From Hormoscilla sp. GM7CHS1pb (GTDB taxonomy: Bacteria > Cyanobacteriota > Cyanobacteriia > Cyanobacteriales > Desertifilaceae), in NCBI GenBank assembly GCA_014323675.1, contig JACONN010000002.1, forward strand, positions 2,462,001-2,526,000: a stretch of DNA of 64,000 nt. The letters are read 5' to 3'. Below the pieces are notes generated by a model, which did no database searches, was not told the origin of the DNA, and was given only the letters and a program-made list of their open reading frames with translations. The translations under genes and the position numbers were made by a program. Each line of letters opens with the position of its first letter. Within the stretch, counting starts at the first letter, position 1. Shown in pieces: positions 26,782 to 35,907 of this stretch.

Positions 26782-27206
26782 TGGACAACAGTCCAACCCG
26801 TAAGGGAAACCAGAACCAAACCGAAAAACAGAACAGCGTTTGTCGTGATATGAACAGTTCTAGCCCAAGGTCGGTGGGGACTAATTTGGGTAGCGGAGTA
26901 AGCTGAGAGCAACACTAAAGCCACCACTGCTAAACCTGCTGGCAGATGAATGGATTGGCCCAGGCTACCATAGTGACCCAGGGTGCCGACGATTCCAATA
27001 GCAAGCAGCAGTAAGACTAAGCTTACCAGAATCCCGCCCAGGAGATAATGCAGCTTGCGGACCAGGAACCGAGGTCGCCATCGGCGATGCTGGCGAGCCC
27101 AAAACATCCAGCCACCGGAGATAGCTAGGAGTAGGTAGGCCAACAGTGAGAAACCCATGGACCAGGCTGCAATTTTCCACAACCAGAGAAAATCAGGTAA
27201 ATTCAA
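26757..27206 (-). CDS. DUF4079 family membrane protein
   Basis: The 149-residue protein has four predicted transmembrane helices (AAWSMGFSLLAYLLLAISG, LLGGILVSLVLLLLAIGIV, LAVVALVLLSAYSATQ, TTNAVLFFGLVLVSLTGW). Histidines HKLHYLL-like (RKLHYLLGG), SIHLPAGL and TVHITTNA are spaced as in cytochrome b561-like folds, so heme binding is possible but unproven. It is conserved in cyanobacteria with unknown role. The C-terminus YLPRTW is read from the first 51-bp repeat unit, so the original end has probably been replaced. Confidence 0.75.
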   Translation of the reverse strand: MNLPDFLWLWKIAAWSMGFSLLAYLLLAISGGWMFWARQHRRWRPRFLVRKLHYLLGGILVSLVLLLLAIGIVGTLGHYGSLGQSIHLPAGLAVVALVLLSAYSATQISPHRPWARTVHITTNAVLFFGLVLVSLTGWTVVQKYLPRTW

Positions 27207-27524
27207 GATAGTTATCTTTTAATTGTCCTCATGATGGTGCGGTGAATCGCCCCCATAGAGAGTCGCGAAGAAACCGGGTTTATTTGGTCAAAGTATTGAT
27301 ATCTCGTTGAGGGCGGCAGTAATTACCCGGTTTCAATGGCTTAGGCGATCTGAAAATATTTTACCCCACCCTCAACAGCGAGGGGGGAGTAAAGCTAAAA
27401 AACTTTTTCAAAGGTATTTTCTAGTCGGATTATTTGCTAAACTATTCCAGATCCCAAAAATACGTGGTGACTTATTGACCAGTCCTTGGGCGACTTTTCC
27501 ATCTAGATGCATCCACTGAAATTT
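27207..27524. other. Intergenic region
   Basis: Nothing recognisable apart from short direct repeats of AAACCGGGTTT type near 27270. The two flanking genes are on the minus strand. Confidence 0.35.
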
Positions 27525-27884
27525 CTAATCGACTGAGGTCAGAGCCGGGGCGGCGATCGCCTTTGTGGCCTGTTTGGGCAGTGTAAATCCTTCTACCTTT
27601 ACGGACTGGCTGTCTTTGAGAATTTCTAATTCATGCAGCATCAGGCGATCGCAGGGGATATTATCCGACAAGATCGCGCTAGCCATCATGCCGGTGTGGA
27701 TCTCTAGGACGGCTTCATGGACAGCTTCAAAAACCAGGCGCTGTCCGGGAAACACAACCCGCTCGAAGTACCAGTTAGGGATATTGGAGATCCGAGCGAC
27801 CTGCACCTTACTGGTGGCATTTACGTAGCAGCAAAGGATGCGGCCAGATTGATATAGAGGTAGGGGATCGAGAATTTGAGCCAT
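27525..27884 (-). CDS. DUF1830 family protein
   Basis: The ATG at 27884 gives MAQILDPLPLYQSGRILCCYVNATSKVQVARI (read in parts), the usual start of cyanobacterial DUF1830 proteins. These continue with ISNIPNWYFERVVFPGQRL and FEAVHEAVLEIHTG. At 119 residues it is close to the family length. The frame is open upstream to 27986 but that extension does not look coding. The function is unknown. Confidence 0.8.
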   Translation of the reverse strand: MAQILDPLPLYQSGRILCCYVNATSKVQVARISNIPNWYFERVVFPGQRLVFEAVHEAVLEIHTGMMASAILSDNIPCDRLMLHELEILKDSQSVKVEGFTLPKQATKAIAAPALTSVD

Positions 27885-28403
27885 GACTTTAACAGAAACA
27901 ATCCTAAATAATCCTGACAATCTCACCTTAACACTATGGGATCCCAGCGTGTTGTAACCCCGACTACCATCGGCATAAATTCTCATGCTCGATCCCAGCG
28001 CCTGTAAGGGCTTGAGCTGTAGACCACGTTTTTCTTATCTTTACCATAGATAATACTTATCAATGGAGCGTGGCAGGCAATCGCTCATTATACTATAGGA
28101 TAGACATTATTTTCTAAACCCCCGCTCTTCAGAAGACATATCTATATTTGATAACTACAATTTAGACAAAATTATCTTTAATTATTTTATGTCATAATTT
28201 ATTTATGTGTAGCATATATAACATGACAAATCTAGGTTTTCCAGTTGTGGAGACTCCAGGGGCGAAATTGAAAGACCGGCAGTAAGGGCGTGAAGTCTGA
28301 GGGGATACCAGAGCTGGAGGGAAAAGCGATGCTATTGTGAAGTTATATGAAAAACTGTTTCATAATTCTTCATGAAGACAGAGACCTCTAGGAGTCCATA
28401 CTC
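27885..28403. other. Intergenic region between divergent genes
   Basis: No gene is supported. It is AT-rich around 28130-28230, suitable for promoters of the divergent DUF1830 and radical SAM genes. A long leader for the radical SAM gene is possible, but no riboswitch fold was recognised. Confidence 0.35.
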
Positions 28404-29993
28404 ATGGCAAACCGGATTCTATACGTTCGCCTCCCCTGCAACCCCATCTTCCCGATCGGGGTTGTGTACCTAGCGGATCGCGTTCACAAGCTGTTTGGGG
28501 AGGTGGAACAGCGGATTTTTGACCTGGGAACTGTGCCGCCGCTAGATTTTGCCAGTGCATTAGACCGGTGCATTGATGAATTTAAGCCCACGCTGCTGGT
28601 CTTCTCCTGGCGGGATATTCAGATCTATGCACCGGTGGGGGGCAGAGGGGGCAATCCGCTGCAAAATGCCTTTGAGTTCTACTATGCCCGCAATCCTGCG
28701 ATCAAATTGCGGGGGGCTTTGGGAGGCTTCCGCTTGGCCAGTTCTTACTACGGCGAACTCTGGCGCAACCTGAGATTGATCGAACGGGGACTCAAACGGG
28801 CCCGCAAATATCATCGTGACTGTCGCCTGCTGGTGGGAGGCGGTGCTGTGAGCGTGTTCTACGAACAGTTGGGGACTATGCTGCCAAAAGGGGCGATCGT
28901 CTCTGTGGGAGAAGGGGAAGTATTGTTAGAGAAGATGCTGCGGGGTGAAGATTTCAGCGACGAACGCTGTTATGTGGTGGGGGTTACCCAACCCCGTCAG
29001 CGGATGATCCACGAACAACCGGCCCCGATGGAGAAAACTGCCTGCAATTACGACTATATTGCTAGCATCTGGCCGGAATTTGACTATTACCTGCAAGACC
29101 AAGATTTCTACCTGGGGGTGCAAACCAAGCGGGGTTGTCCCCATAATTGCTGCTACTGCATCTATACAGTAGTGGAGGGCAAGCAGGTGCGGATCAACCC
29201 AGCGGATGAGGTGGTCTCGGAAATGCGCCAGCTATACTCGCGGGGGATTAGAAACTTCTGGTTCACTGATGCTCAGTTTATCCCGGCCCGGAAGTTCATA
29301 CCAGACGCGGTGGAACTGTTGCAGAAAATCCTGGATGCCGGGATGGATGATATCCATTGGGCAGCATACATTAGGGCGGATAATTTGACACCCGAGTTGT
29401 GCGACCTGATGGTGAAAACGGGGATGAATTACTTTGAAATCGGCATTACTAGCGGTGCCCAGGAACTGGTGCGCAAAATGCGCATGGGTTATAACCTGCG
29501 GGTGGTGCTGGAAAACTGCCGGGATTTGAAAGCAGCTGGGTTTAATGACTTGGTTTCGGTCAACTATTCATTTAATGTGATTGACGAAACCTATGAGACC
29601 ATTCGCCAGACGATCGCCTATCATCGGGAGTTAGAGCGGATATTTGGCGCGGATAAAGTGGAACCGGCCATCTTCTTCATCGGCCTGCAACCCCACACTC
29701 ATTTAGAACAGTACGCTTTCAAAAATAATATCCTGAAACCGGGTTATAATCCGATGAGTATGATGCCCTGGACGGCGAGGAAGTTACTCTGGAATCCCGA
29801 ACCATTGGGTTCCTTCTTTGGAGAGGTTTGTCTGGAAGCGTGGCGGCGCAACCCGAATGATTTTGGGCGCGAAGTGATGCAGATCCTGGAAGAAAGACTA
29901 GGTTGTGCTCCCTTAGCAGAAGCTCTCAGAAGTATGCCAGTTAAAGTTCAGCAGACTCAGCCAAAGGAAATGGTTGCTGTATCATCAAAGTAA
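28404..29993 (+). CDS. B12-binding-type radical SAM protein (cyanobacterial high-light acclimation group)
   Basis: The 529-residue protein has an N-terminal cobalamin-binding-like Rossmann region (PNPIFPIGVVYLAD-like start, FSWRDIQIY) and a central radical SAM core. The CxxxCxxC cluster-binding motif is GCPHNCCYC (C245, C249, C252), with GEGEVLLEKML before it and YFEIGITSGAQELVRKM after. It matches the group usually named photosystem II high-light acclimation radical SAM protein; that name is from memory and the reaction is unknown. The start ATG at 28404 follows AGGAGTCC. It is complete and intact, with no operon partner close by. Confidence 0.82.
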   Translation: MANRILYVRLPCNPIFPIGVVYLADRVHKLFGEVEQRIFDLGTVPPLDFASALDRCIDEFKPTLLVFSWRDIQIYAPVGGRGGNPLQNAFEFYYARNPAIKLRGALGGFRLASSYYGELWRNLRLIERGLKRARKYHRDCRLLVGGGAVSVFYEQLGTMLPKGAIVSVGEGEVLLEKMLRGEDFSDERCYVVGVTQPRQRMIHEQPAPMEKTACNYDYIASIWPEFDYYLQDQDFYLGVQTKRGCPHNCCYCIYTVVEGKQVRINPADEVVSEMRQLYSRGIRNFWFTDAQFIPARKFIPDAVELLQKILDAGMDDIHWAAYIRADNLTPELCDLMVKTGMNYFEIGITSGAQELVRKMRMGYNLRVVLENCRDLKAAGFNDLVSVNYSFNVIDETYETIRQTIAYHRELERIFGADKVEPAIFFIGLQPHTHLEQYAFKNNILKPGYNPMSMMPWTARKLLWNPEPLGSFFGEVCLEAWRRNPNDFGREVMQILEERLGCAPLAEALRSMPVKVQQTQPKEMVAVSSK

Positions 29994-30643
29994 CTCTCCC
30001 TTAGCCCTACCCTAAAGGGTAGGGCTACTCCAGACAAAGCCCGCCTGGGCGGGCTGCGGTCATGTAGTATTAATGTAGGTTGGGTTGACCCACGGATACT
30101 GTTGGCGAATTAACTGGGGGGTCATACCCCTTACACGCTCAGACTGCTGATAGTGCTTGACTTTCCCCCCTCCCCATCCGGACCCCCTCTCCCCGTGTCC
30201 CCGCGTCCCCGTGTCCCCGTGTCGGAATTCGCCAACAGCATCAGGCACGAAACCCAACCTTTATCCCCACCCTAAAGGGTAGGGCTACTCCAGACAAAGC
30301 CCGCGCAGGCGGGCTGCGGTCAGGTATTAATGTAGGTTGGGTCTGGAGCAACGTTACCCAACAGCGACTTGGCTCAAAATCAGAATATCTGACATAAAAT
30401 GAGCTGTGTAGCGCGACTAATAATTGGCAGTAATACCATTTTAAAAAAGATCCGATCGACTTGACTAGGCACGGATTCCCAGGAGGCAGTCCCCACCGTT
30501 CCGGAAAAATCAGAAGAACGTTCCCAGGTAGAACCAGTCGCAGAGGGTAGCAGTTTTTTAGAGATCGCCAATTGAAGAAATTGGTATAAGGTGGGCAGAA
30601 TTGCAAGAAGTTTTAAGAACAGATATTAGAGAGAACAAAAACC
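29994..30643. other. Intergenic region with duplicated segment
   Basis: A segment of about 75 bp (ACCCTAAAGGGTAGGGCTAC ... CTGCGGTCA ... TAATGTAGGTTGGGT) is present twice, at about 30006-30075 and 30265-30342. Between them lies a CCCCGTGTCCCCGCGTCC low-complexity stretch. Nothing coding is supported. GGACAAAGCCCGC/GCGGGCTTTG palindromes here recur at 37000 and 58975. Confidence 0.5.
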
Positions 30644-32020
30644 ATGTTAAAAGATTCCATTTTAGAAAAGCTCGAGCGCGCGCATCGGGGCAGTAAAAGA
30701 CCATTAAACTTTGGGGTGTACTATAAAAATACCCTGGTGGCTCTGTGTCATGCTCTGGAAGATTTTATTCTGGAGTCAGAGGGAAACCCGGTGACGATCG
30801 CGGCATTTCAACAGGGTAAATGGTATATCCAAGAGGCCGATCGCTACGGAGAAATTGCCCAGGTGGCCTCTGACATTGTAATTATGGCGGCCTCGGGGAC
30901 TGGGTTTACCGAACATCCTACCAGTGAGTTGGCAAATGTGACCTTGGTGGGCTTAGAACCAAGGGATCCGGTGGCCCAAGAGTGGCATTTGATGATTCTG
31001 TCGCCCCAATACACGGCAATGGTACTTTGTCAAGAGTTGTCGGCTGCTGATTATGGGGCAAAAGGACAACCAAGTGACGATAAAGAAAGGAAATTTTACG
31101 GTTTCTGGACTTTTGAACCAGATTTAGTCCGGGAAACGGTGGAACTGACGATCGCGCATATTGGGCGCTACAATAAAGATTTAGAACAGAAGTTAACGGC
31201 CCAATTACAGGGGATGACTAGCGGCCAGATGTCAGGGCATGATGTGGGGAAAGTGGTGTCCCGGGTAGTAAATTATCTGCAAGGGAGTCAGCAAGATTTA
31301 CCGGATGCTAGCGATCGCCAAGTGCTAGATGAAAATCTGGTATCTAATGAAATGCAGGCATTCTTACGGATGGCACAGTTGATCGATCGGGCGGATGCCA
31401 GAAATCCCATGGCAGCAGCGGAGGTAGCGACGCTATCGGAAGCAATGGGGCAGTTATTGGATCTGCCAGCATGGCAAGTGAAGCGTATGCGTCTGGCGGG
31501 GTTACTTCATCGTCTGCCACCATTACAAGGAGTGGAGGAAATACTTTCTCCAGGTAAATCAGCGGCCCAGCAAGTGGCAATGCAGCAGAGTGCTAAAATA
31601 CCGAAAGCATCAATTTTGCGGATTATGCCCCGGTTGCAGGCGATCGCCCAGATCGTGGCCCATCAAGCAGAATGCTGGGATGGGGACGGGCAACCCGATG
31701 GTTTAGCCTATGATGAGATTCCTTTAGAATCAAGAATCTTAGGTCTAGTGGCAGAGTTTCAGCAGCAAGTGACAATATATAAAGGAGAGGAGTCCACGCC
31801 TAATCCCTTGAATCGGGCATTAGCAGATTGTCAGGCCCAAGCGGGAGCCAAATTTGACCCCAAACTGGTAGAAAGCTTAGAGTTGCTAGTCAGAGGATTG
31901 CAGCAGGGCTTAAGTTTGCATGCAACTCAACCGAAGATTGCAGCGGGGATGTGGTTACTAGATGGCCAGGGAGAACCCGAAGCAAAACTTCCCCTTCAGG
32001 CCAAGCTATTAGCCACATAA
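30644..32020 (+). CDS. DICT sensory domain and degenerate HD-type phosphohydrolase protein
   Basis: The 458-residue protein starts with a DICT domain (SKRPLNFGVYYKNTLVALCHALEDFI in parts, FYGFWTFEPDLVRETVELTI), a sensor module common in cyanobacterial light and second-messenger signalling. The C-terminal half resembles an HD-GYP-like helical domain (RMRLAGLLHRLPPL, HQAECWDGDGQPDGLAYDEIPLESRILGLV), but the canonical HD pair is replaced (LLHRLP), so catalytic activity is doubtful. Probably a signalling adaptor. An ATG at 30644 follows AGAGAG. Intact. Confidence 0.8.
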   Translation: MLKDSILEKLERAHRGSKRPLNFGVYYKNTLVALCHALEDFILESEGNPVTIAAFQQGKWYIQEADRYGEIAQVASDIVIMAASGTGFTEHPTSELANVTLVGLEPRDPVAQEWHLMILSPQYTAMVLCQELSAADYGAKGQPSDDKERKFYGFWTFEPDLVRETVELTIAHIGRYNKDLEQKLTAQLQGMTSGQMSGHDVGKVVSRVVNYLQGSQQDLPDASDRQVLDENLVSNEMQAFLRMAQLIDRADARNPMAAAEVATLSEAMGQLLDLPAWQVKRMRLAGLLHRLPPLQGVEEILSPGKSAAQQVAMQQSAKIPKASILRIMPRLQAIAQIVAHQAECWDGDGQPDGLAYDEIPLESRILGLVAEFQQQVTIYKGEESTPNPLNRALADCQAQAGAKFDPKLVESLELLVRGLQQGLSLHATQPKIAAGMWLLDGQGEPEAKLPLQAKLLAT

Positions 32021-32063
32021 TTAGGCCCGCCGTAGAAATAGCCTACAAAAAAAGGAGACATTT

Positions 32064-32960
32064 ATGCGCCGTAAACGTTCTTCTCCCTGGATTCATCGTA
32101 AGTCACGTTTTATAATTGCGATCGTCGCCACCTTAGGTGCGGTGACAATGGCCTATCTGACTGCGGTTAAGTTTGCAGGAGAATCAGCTGCCTGTCCCAC
32201 GGAGGGTTGTGATAAGGTACTTTCTAGTCCCTATGCCACGGTTTTTGGCTTACCTCTGGCATTATTCGGTTTCTTAGCCTATGCTAGTATGGCCGGGATG
32301 GCAGTGTCGCCCTGGTTGCTGAATCCTGACTCCCAAAAGGAATTGCGTTCAAATCTAGAAAACTGGACGTGGTTGTTAATGTTCGCAGGGGGGACATCAA
32401 TGGCGCTATTCAGCGGCTATCTGATGTACGTGATGGCATTTGAAATCAAGTCTCTTTGCCTGTACTGTATTTTCTCCGCTGTTTGCTCTGGGAGTTTATG
32501 TATACTAGCATTCATCGGTCGTGATTGGAAAGATATCGGGCAAGTGTTTTTCATTGGAGCGATCGTGGGAATGATTACTCTGGTGGGAACTTTAGCAGTT
32601 TATGCTCCAATTAATAATCCCCGGGCCGAACAAGGGGGAGGCTATGCAATTACGACTACTTCAACTCCGGCAAAAATTGCCCTAGCCAAGCATCTCAAAG
32701 CAGCGGGAGTTAAAATGTATGGAGCATTTTGGTGCAGTCACTGCCAAGATCAAAAGAAATTATTTGGAAAAGAAGCAGTTGCTGAATTAAACTACATTGA
32801 GTGTGACCCGAACGGGAAAAATCCGCAGCCTAGTTTATGCAGAACAGCGGGTATCCAAAGCTATCCGACTTGGGAAGTGAAGGGTCAGTTGTACCCAGGG
32901 GGGCAAGGGTTGGAGCAGCTGGCTGAGTTATCTGGATATACAGGCGATCGCAATTTTTAG
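32064..32960 (+). CDS. VKOR-thioredoxin fusion protein
   Basis: The 298-residue membrane protein is an oxidase for disulfide formation. Four to five helices form the vitamin K epoxide reductase domain, with the loop cysteines CPTEGCDKV (C38, C43) and the active CLYC motif (about residue 131). It is followed by a lumenal thioredoxin-like domain with CSHC (about 223-226) and a cis-Pro region SYPTW. Electrons pass from exported proteins through the Trx domain to quinone. An AAAAGGAG Shine-Dalgarno precedes the ATG. Known in cyanobacteria and plant plastids. Confidence 0.93.
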   Translation: MRRKRSSPWIHRKSRFIIAIVATLGAVTMAYLTAVKFAGESAACPTEGCDKVLSSPYATVFGLPLALFGFLAYASMAGMAVSPWLLNPDSQKELRSNLENWTWLLMFAGGTSMALFSGYLMYVMAFEIKSLCLYCIFSAVCSGSLCILAFIGRDWKDIGQVFFIGAIVGMITLVGTLAVYAPINNPRAEQGGGYAITTTSTPAKIALAKHLKAAGVKMYGAFWCSHCQDQKKLFGKEAVAELNYIECDPNGKNPQPSLCRTAGIQSYPTWEVKGQLYPGGQGLEQLAELSGYTGDRNF

Positions 32961-33105
32961 CCCGTAGGGATAAAAAATTGGGAGCATGTCTAATTGCTAA
33001 TGTCAGTATATCTGCCATGTTCCCGAAAGAATTAAGGTAAACTTGAAGATCAGTTAGGGTTGAGTAAAAATCGACGATAGACAAAGCAAATCAACTGAAC
33101 ATGCC

Positions 33106-33393
33106 ATGTCAGAACAAATTACGTCCGAAATTAGCGATCGCATCTGCAAGCACATGAATGAAGACCACGCAGAGGCGATCGCCCTTTACGCCCAAACTTT
33201 TGGCAATAGTCCCGAAACGACATCAGCTTACATGAACTCCATAGATACCGAAGGCATGAATCTGACAGCTAAGATCGACGGTTCGGACGTTCCTGTACGG
33301 ATAAAATTCGACCATACTCTCGCCGATGCTGAAGACGCCCATCAGACTCTAATCGCCATGGTTAAACAAGCACGACAGGCTACCCAAAAATAA
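33106..33393 (+). CDS. DUF2470 domain protein
   Basis: The 95-residue protein has the HugZ-like C-terminal fold: ISDRICKHMNEDHAEAIALYA, IDTEGMNLTA, VPVRIKFDHTLADAEDAHQTLIAM (in parts). HNEDH-type sequences bind heme or related ligands in larger proteins; this stand-alone form has no assigned role. It is intact, with no close partner. Confidence 0.85.
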   Translation: MSEQITSEISDRICKHMNEDHAEAIALYAQTFGNSPETTSAYMNSIDTEGMNLTAKIDGSDVPVRIKFDHTLADAEDAHQTLIAMVKQARQATQK

Positions 33394-33559
33394 GCAGCTC
33401 GTAGTAAGCACTAAAGTGCTTCCGTTCGTAGTAAGCACTTTATATCGTTTTGGAAAAACAATGCTACAATTAGTTGCAAATTATATTTAAAAATACTCCG
33501 GACAGTTTTTCGACGCCAGAACGACCACAAGGCAAGGGTTGCAGCCTACTGGCCTATTT

Positions 33560-34091
33560 TTTTCAATGTCAGCCCCTCTTGGACATTACTCCAGGCTTTG
33601 GCTTCTTAGGACATCCCTCCCCTATTTGCTTTCGCTTAACATCTAACTTGTCCGAGGGGACTGCAAAATAGAGGTTATAACGTTCCATGTAATCAATATG
33701 ATGTTTTTAGGACCGTAATTTTCCCCGGGGGATAGTAGTGATACAGAATAGCCAAGTGAAACGGTTATTCACTTCCCCTTACCCTTTTGGGTCCAGCGTG
33801 TAAGCCTTATTCCGCTGGTTTATTATGACGAGGTTTAAACTTACGTTCGCTTTTTCTATCCATGAACATCTTTCCTAGCGGTTCCCCAGTTTAGGCTACC
33901 AGGTTTCCTACATTTAAGTCCTTGCTCTCCACCACCAGTGATGTCACTCTGCAGCAGTTAGGACCGGTGTACCTCCTGTATCGGGAGGGAGGGGTTTGGA
34001 CCCTCAATGATTACACAGTTCAGCGACAAATGAGATCGCCTTGGGTTGTCACAGGTCTATTTAGCCCTATTTACACCCGAACGTTTCGCAC
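33560..34091 (-). mobile_element. 5-prime part of a type 2 group II intron, 3-prime end missing
   Basis: The 5-prime end GTGCGAAACGTTCGGGTG is at 34091. Sequence then follows the intron at 14170-15250 through domain I (CTACATTTAAGTCC and CAGCGTGTAAGCC on the plus strand) to about 33560. Domain V/VI is not found beyond that, so it cannot splice. The target sequence is ATTACTGAA before the GTGCG. Confidence 0.8.
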
Positions 34092-34462
34092 TTCAGTAAT
34101 AATACTATTGTCAAAAAGTCGAAAGAAGTAGATAAAGGGAAAGAATCCTTGGGAAAGAGGTTGAAAAGCAATCAAGGTAGTAGTCAAGCTGTAGTAGTTT
34201 GACTACGGGTATCCCAGGGTTGGCGCTAAAATAACTACTTACTGTTGGTGTCTATCTAATCACCTACTTCTGTGGGTTGGTGGACGATCGCCATCCAGTT
34301 TGCTGGCACGTGAATTTCGCGCCGCCCAGTTCGATCCTTTGTCTGTTGCCCTTTTCACAAGCCGTTTCGGGATGGGCCCGGATCGATCGGTTCCGTTTGG
34401 CGCGATCGCGATCGGTCGAGGCAGAAACCAATGTTATCGATAGACGAATTAAGGAGATCGAT

Positions 34463-35125
34463 ATGAAATCAATGCTCAAAGTTTTTGGGACTGTCGTTTG
34501 CCTAGCTTATGTGCTCGTTTTGTGTGGTGTAGGTCCTGCTTTTGCAGATGACGGAGTGGAACCTGCCGACACAAGAGCCAGGCTAGAAGATAATATCGTG
34601 CAATTCACCACCAATGCCGTGCCTACGAACGTCAGGTTTATTGAGATCCGACACGGAATCACGGACGGTCAGCCCTATGCAGGGACGACTGCCAAGTATG
34701 ACGGCTTGAAAATGCTGATCAATGTCAGGGCAGGCCGCCAGAAGTCAGAGGAAACAGGCAATTCATTTGCAGACGCTGTTGCTGATGGTGATGCCGTCCC
34801 ATGTTATCACGTTACAGAGCGTCCAAAGGAACTCAATTTCTGGGTTGAAGGAGACCTCGAGATCGAGCAGAACGGTGAAACCTATACCTGTTCAAATTTT
34901 ATCATTGCGCAAGGCAATACCCTATTGAGGAATAACTGGTGGATTGCAGGGCCGAATGCCAAGAGTACAATCCCCTATGTAGGTCCGCTCCTTCAAGAAT
35001 GTACGAGGAGTTCGGGAGGAGGTATCTTTCCCCCGATTTTGAGTATTACCCCTTTGCTTGACGGTAGTTTGCTGCCTGCTTGTGTGAATGAATTCAACCT
35101 CTCACTTGCACTAAGCTCAAGCTAA
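34463..35125 (+). CDS. Secreted protein of unknown family, copy 1
   Basis: The ATG at 34463 with AAGGAGATCGAT before it gives MKSMLKVFGTVVCLAYVLVL and a classic signal peptide ending at AFA-DDG. The mature part, about 190 residues, contains TNVRFIEIRHGITDGQPYAGTTAKYD (in parts), MLINVRAGRQKSEET, LNFWVEGDLEIEQNGETYTC and NNWWIAGPN, with at least four cysteines suitable for disulfides. I do not recognise the family. The frame is open further upstream, but the signal peptide decides the start. It is followed 44 bases later by a paralogue and then the propeller gene, all plus strand. Confidence 0.8.
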   Translation: MKSMLKVFGTVVCLAYVLVLCGVGPAFADDGVEPADTRARLEDNIVQFTTNAVPTNVRFIEIRHGITDGQPYAGTTAKYDGLKMLINVRAGRQKSEETGNSFADAVADGDAVPCYHVTERPKELNFWVEGDLEIEQNGETYTCSNFIIAQGNTLLRNNWWIAGPNAKSTIPYVGPLLQECTRSSGGGIFPPILSITPLLDGSLLPACVNEFNLSLALSSS

Positions 35126-35169
35126 TGCTTTCAACGAACGTTATAGATGGATAGATTGAGGAATTTCGC

Positions 35170-35862
35170 ATGAAATCAATGTTCAAAGCTTTTGGGACTG
35201 TCGTTTGCCTAGTTTGTTTGCTCGTTTTCTGCGGTGTCGGTTCTGCTTTTGCAGACGAAGGAGTCGAACCTGCTGACACGAGGGCCAGGCTAGCAGACAA
35301 CCAAGTGGAACTCTCTATTCTCGACCTAGACATAGATATTTCCACCAAGCCTACGAACGTCAGGTTTATTGAGAAAAGGCACGACATCACGAACGGACAG
35401 CCCTATGGGGGCACAACGGCTAAATATGACGGCTCCAAGATGCTGATCAATGTCAGGGCAGGCCGCCAGAAGTCAGAAGAAACAGCCAAGTCATTTGCAG
35501 AGGCTGTTGCAGGCGGAGGTGTCCTCGTATGTACTGAAGGTGCCAATCTTCCCAGCGAACTAAATTTCTGGGTTCAAGGAGACTTTGAAGTCGAGCAGGA
35601 AGGTGTGACCTATACCTGCAAGGATTTCATCATTGCTCAAGGCAACACCGGGCTCACGAATAACTGGTGGCTTGCCGGGCCTAAATTCTTGAATGCTACT
35701 ACTCAACCCCTTATTGGCCCTCTCCTCGGAGTCTGTACCGATAGTTCGGGAATCCTCCCAAAAATCTCAGTCTTGGCTATTATTCCTCGATTGGATAATG
35801 GACTCAATTGTGTGAACACCTTCCAACAAACACTGGTGAGGATACCGTTTCCCCAAAGCTAG
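35170..35862 (+). CDS. Secreted protein of unknown family, copy 2
   Basis: This 230-residue paralogue of the preceding gene has a near-identical signal peptide (MKSMFKAFGTVVCLVCLLVF ... AFA-DEG) and the same core: TNVRFIEKRHDITNGQPYGG, MLINVRAGRQKSEET, LNFWVQGDFEVEQEGVTYTC, NNWWLAGP. Divergence is concentrated in the centre and C-terminus, so it looks like a tandem duplication under selection. The ATG at 35170 follows GATTGAGGAATTTCGC. The role is unknown; export to the periplasm or outside is likely. Confidence 0.8.
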   Translation: MKSMFKAFGTVVCLVCLLVFCGVGSAFADEGVEPADTRARLADNQVELSILDLDIDISTKPTNVRFIEKRHDITNGQPYGGTTAKYDGSKMLINVRAGRQKSEETAKSFAEAVAGGGVLVCTEGANLPSELNFWVQGDFEVEQEGVTYTCKDFIIAQGNTGLTNNWWLAGPKFLNATTQPLIGPLLGVCTDSSGILPKISVLAIIPRLDNGLNCVNTFQQTLVRIPFPQS

Positions 35863-35907
35863 TGCTTTTCTCGCATTCGTACTTCATACGTCGTCTAATC
35901 AGGAGAT

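Noticed and set aside
26074..26803. Long open frames on both strands (240 and 116 codons)
   Set aside because: They are created by the 51-bp repeats whose length is a multiple of three; the peptides are pure repeat and no start region or family is evident.
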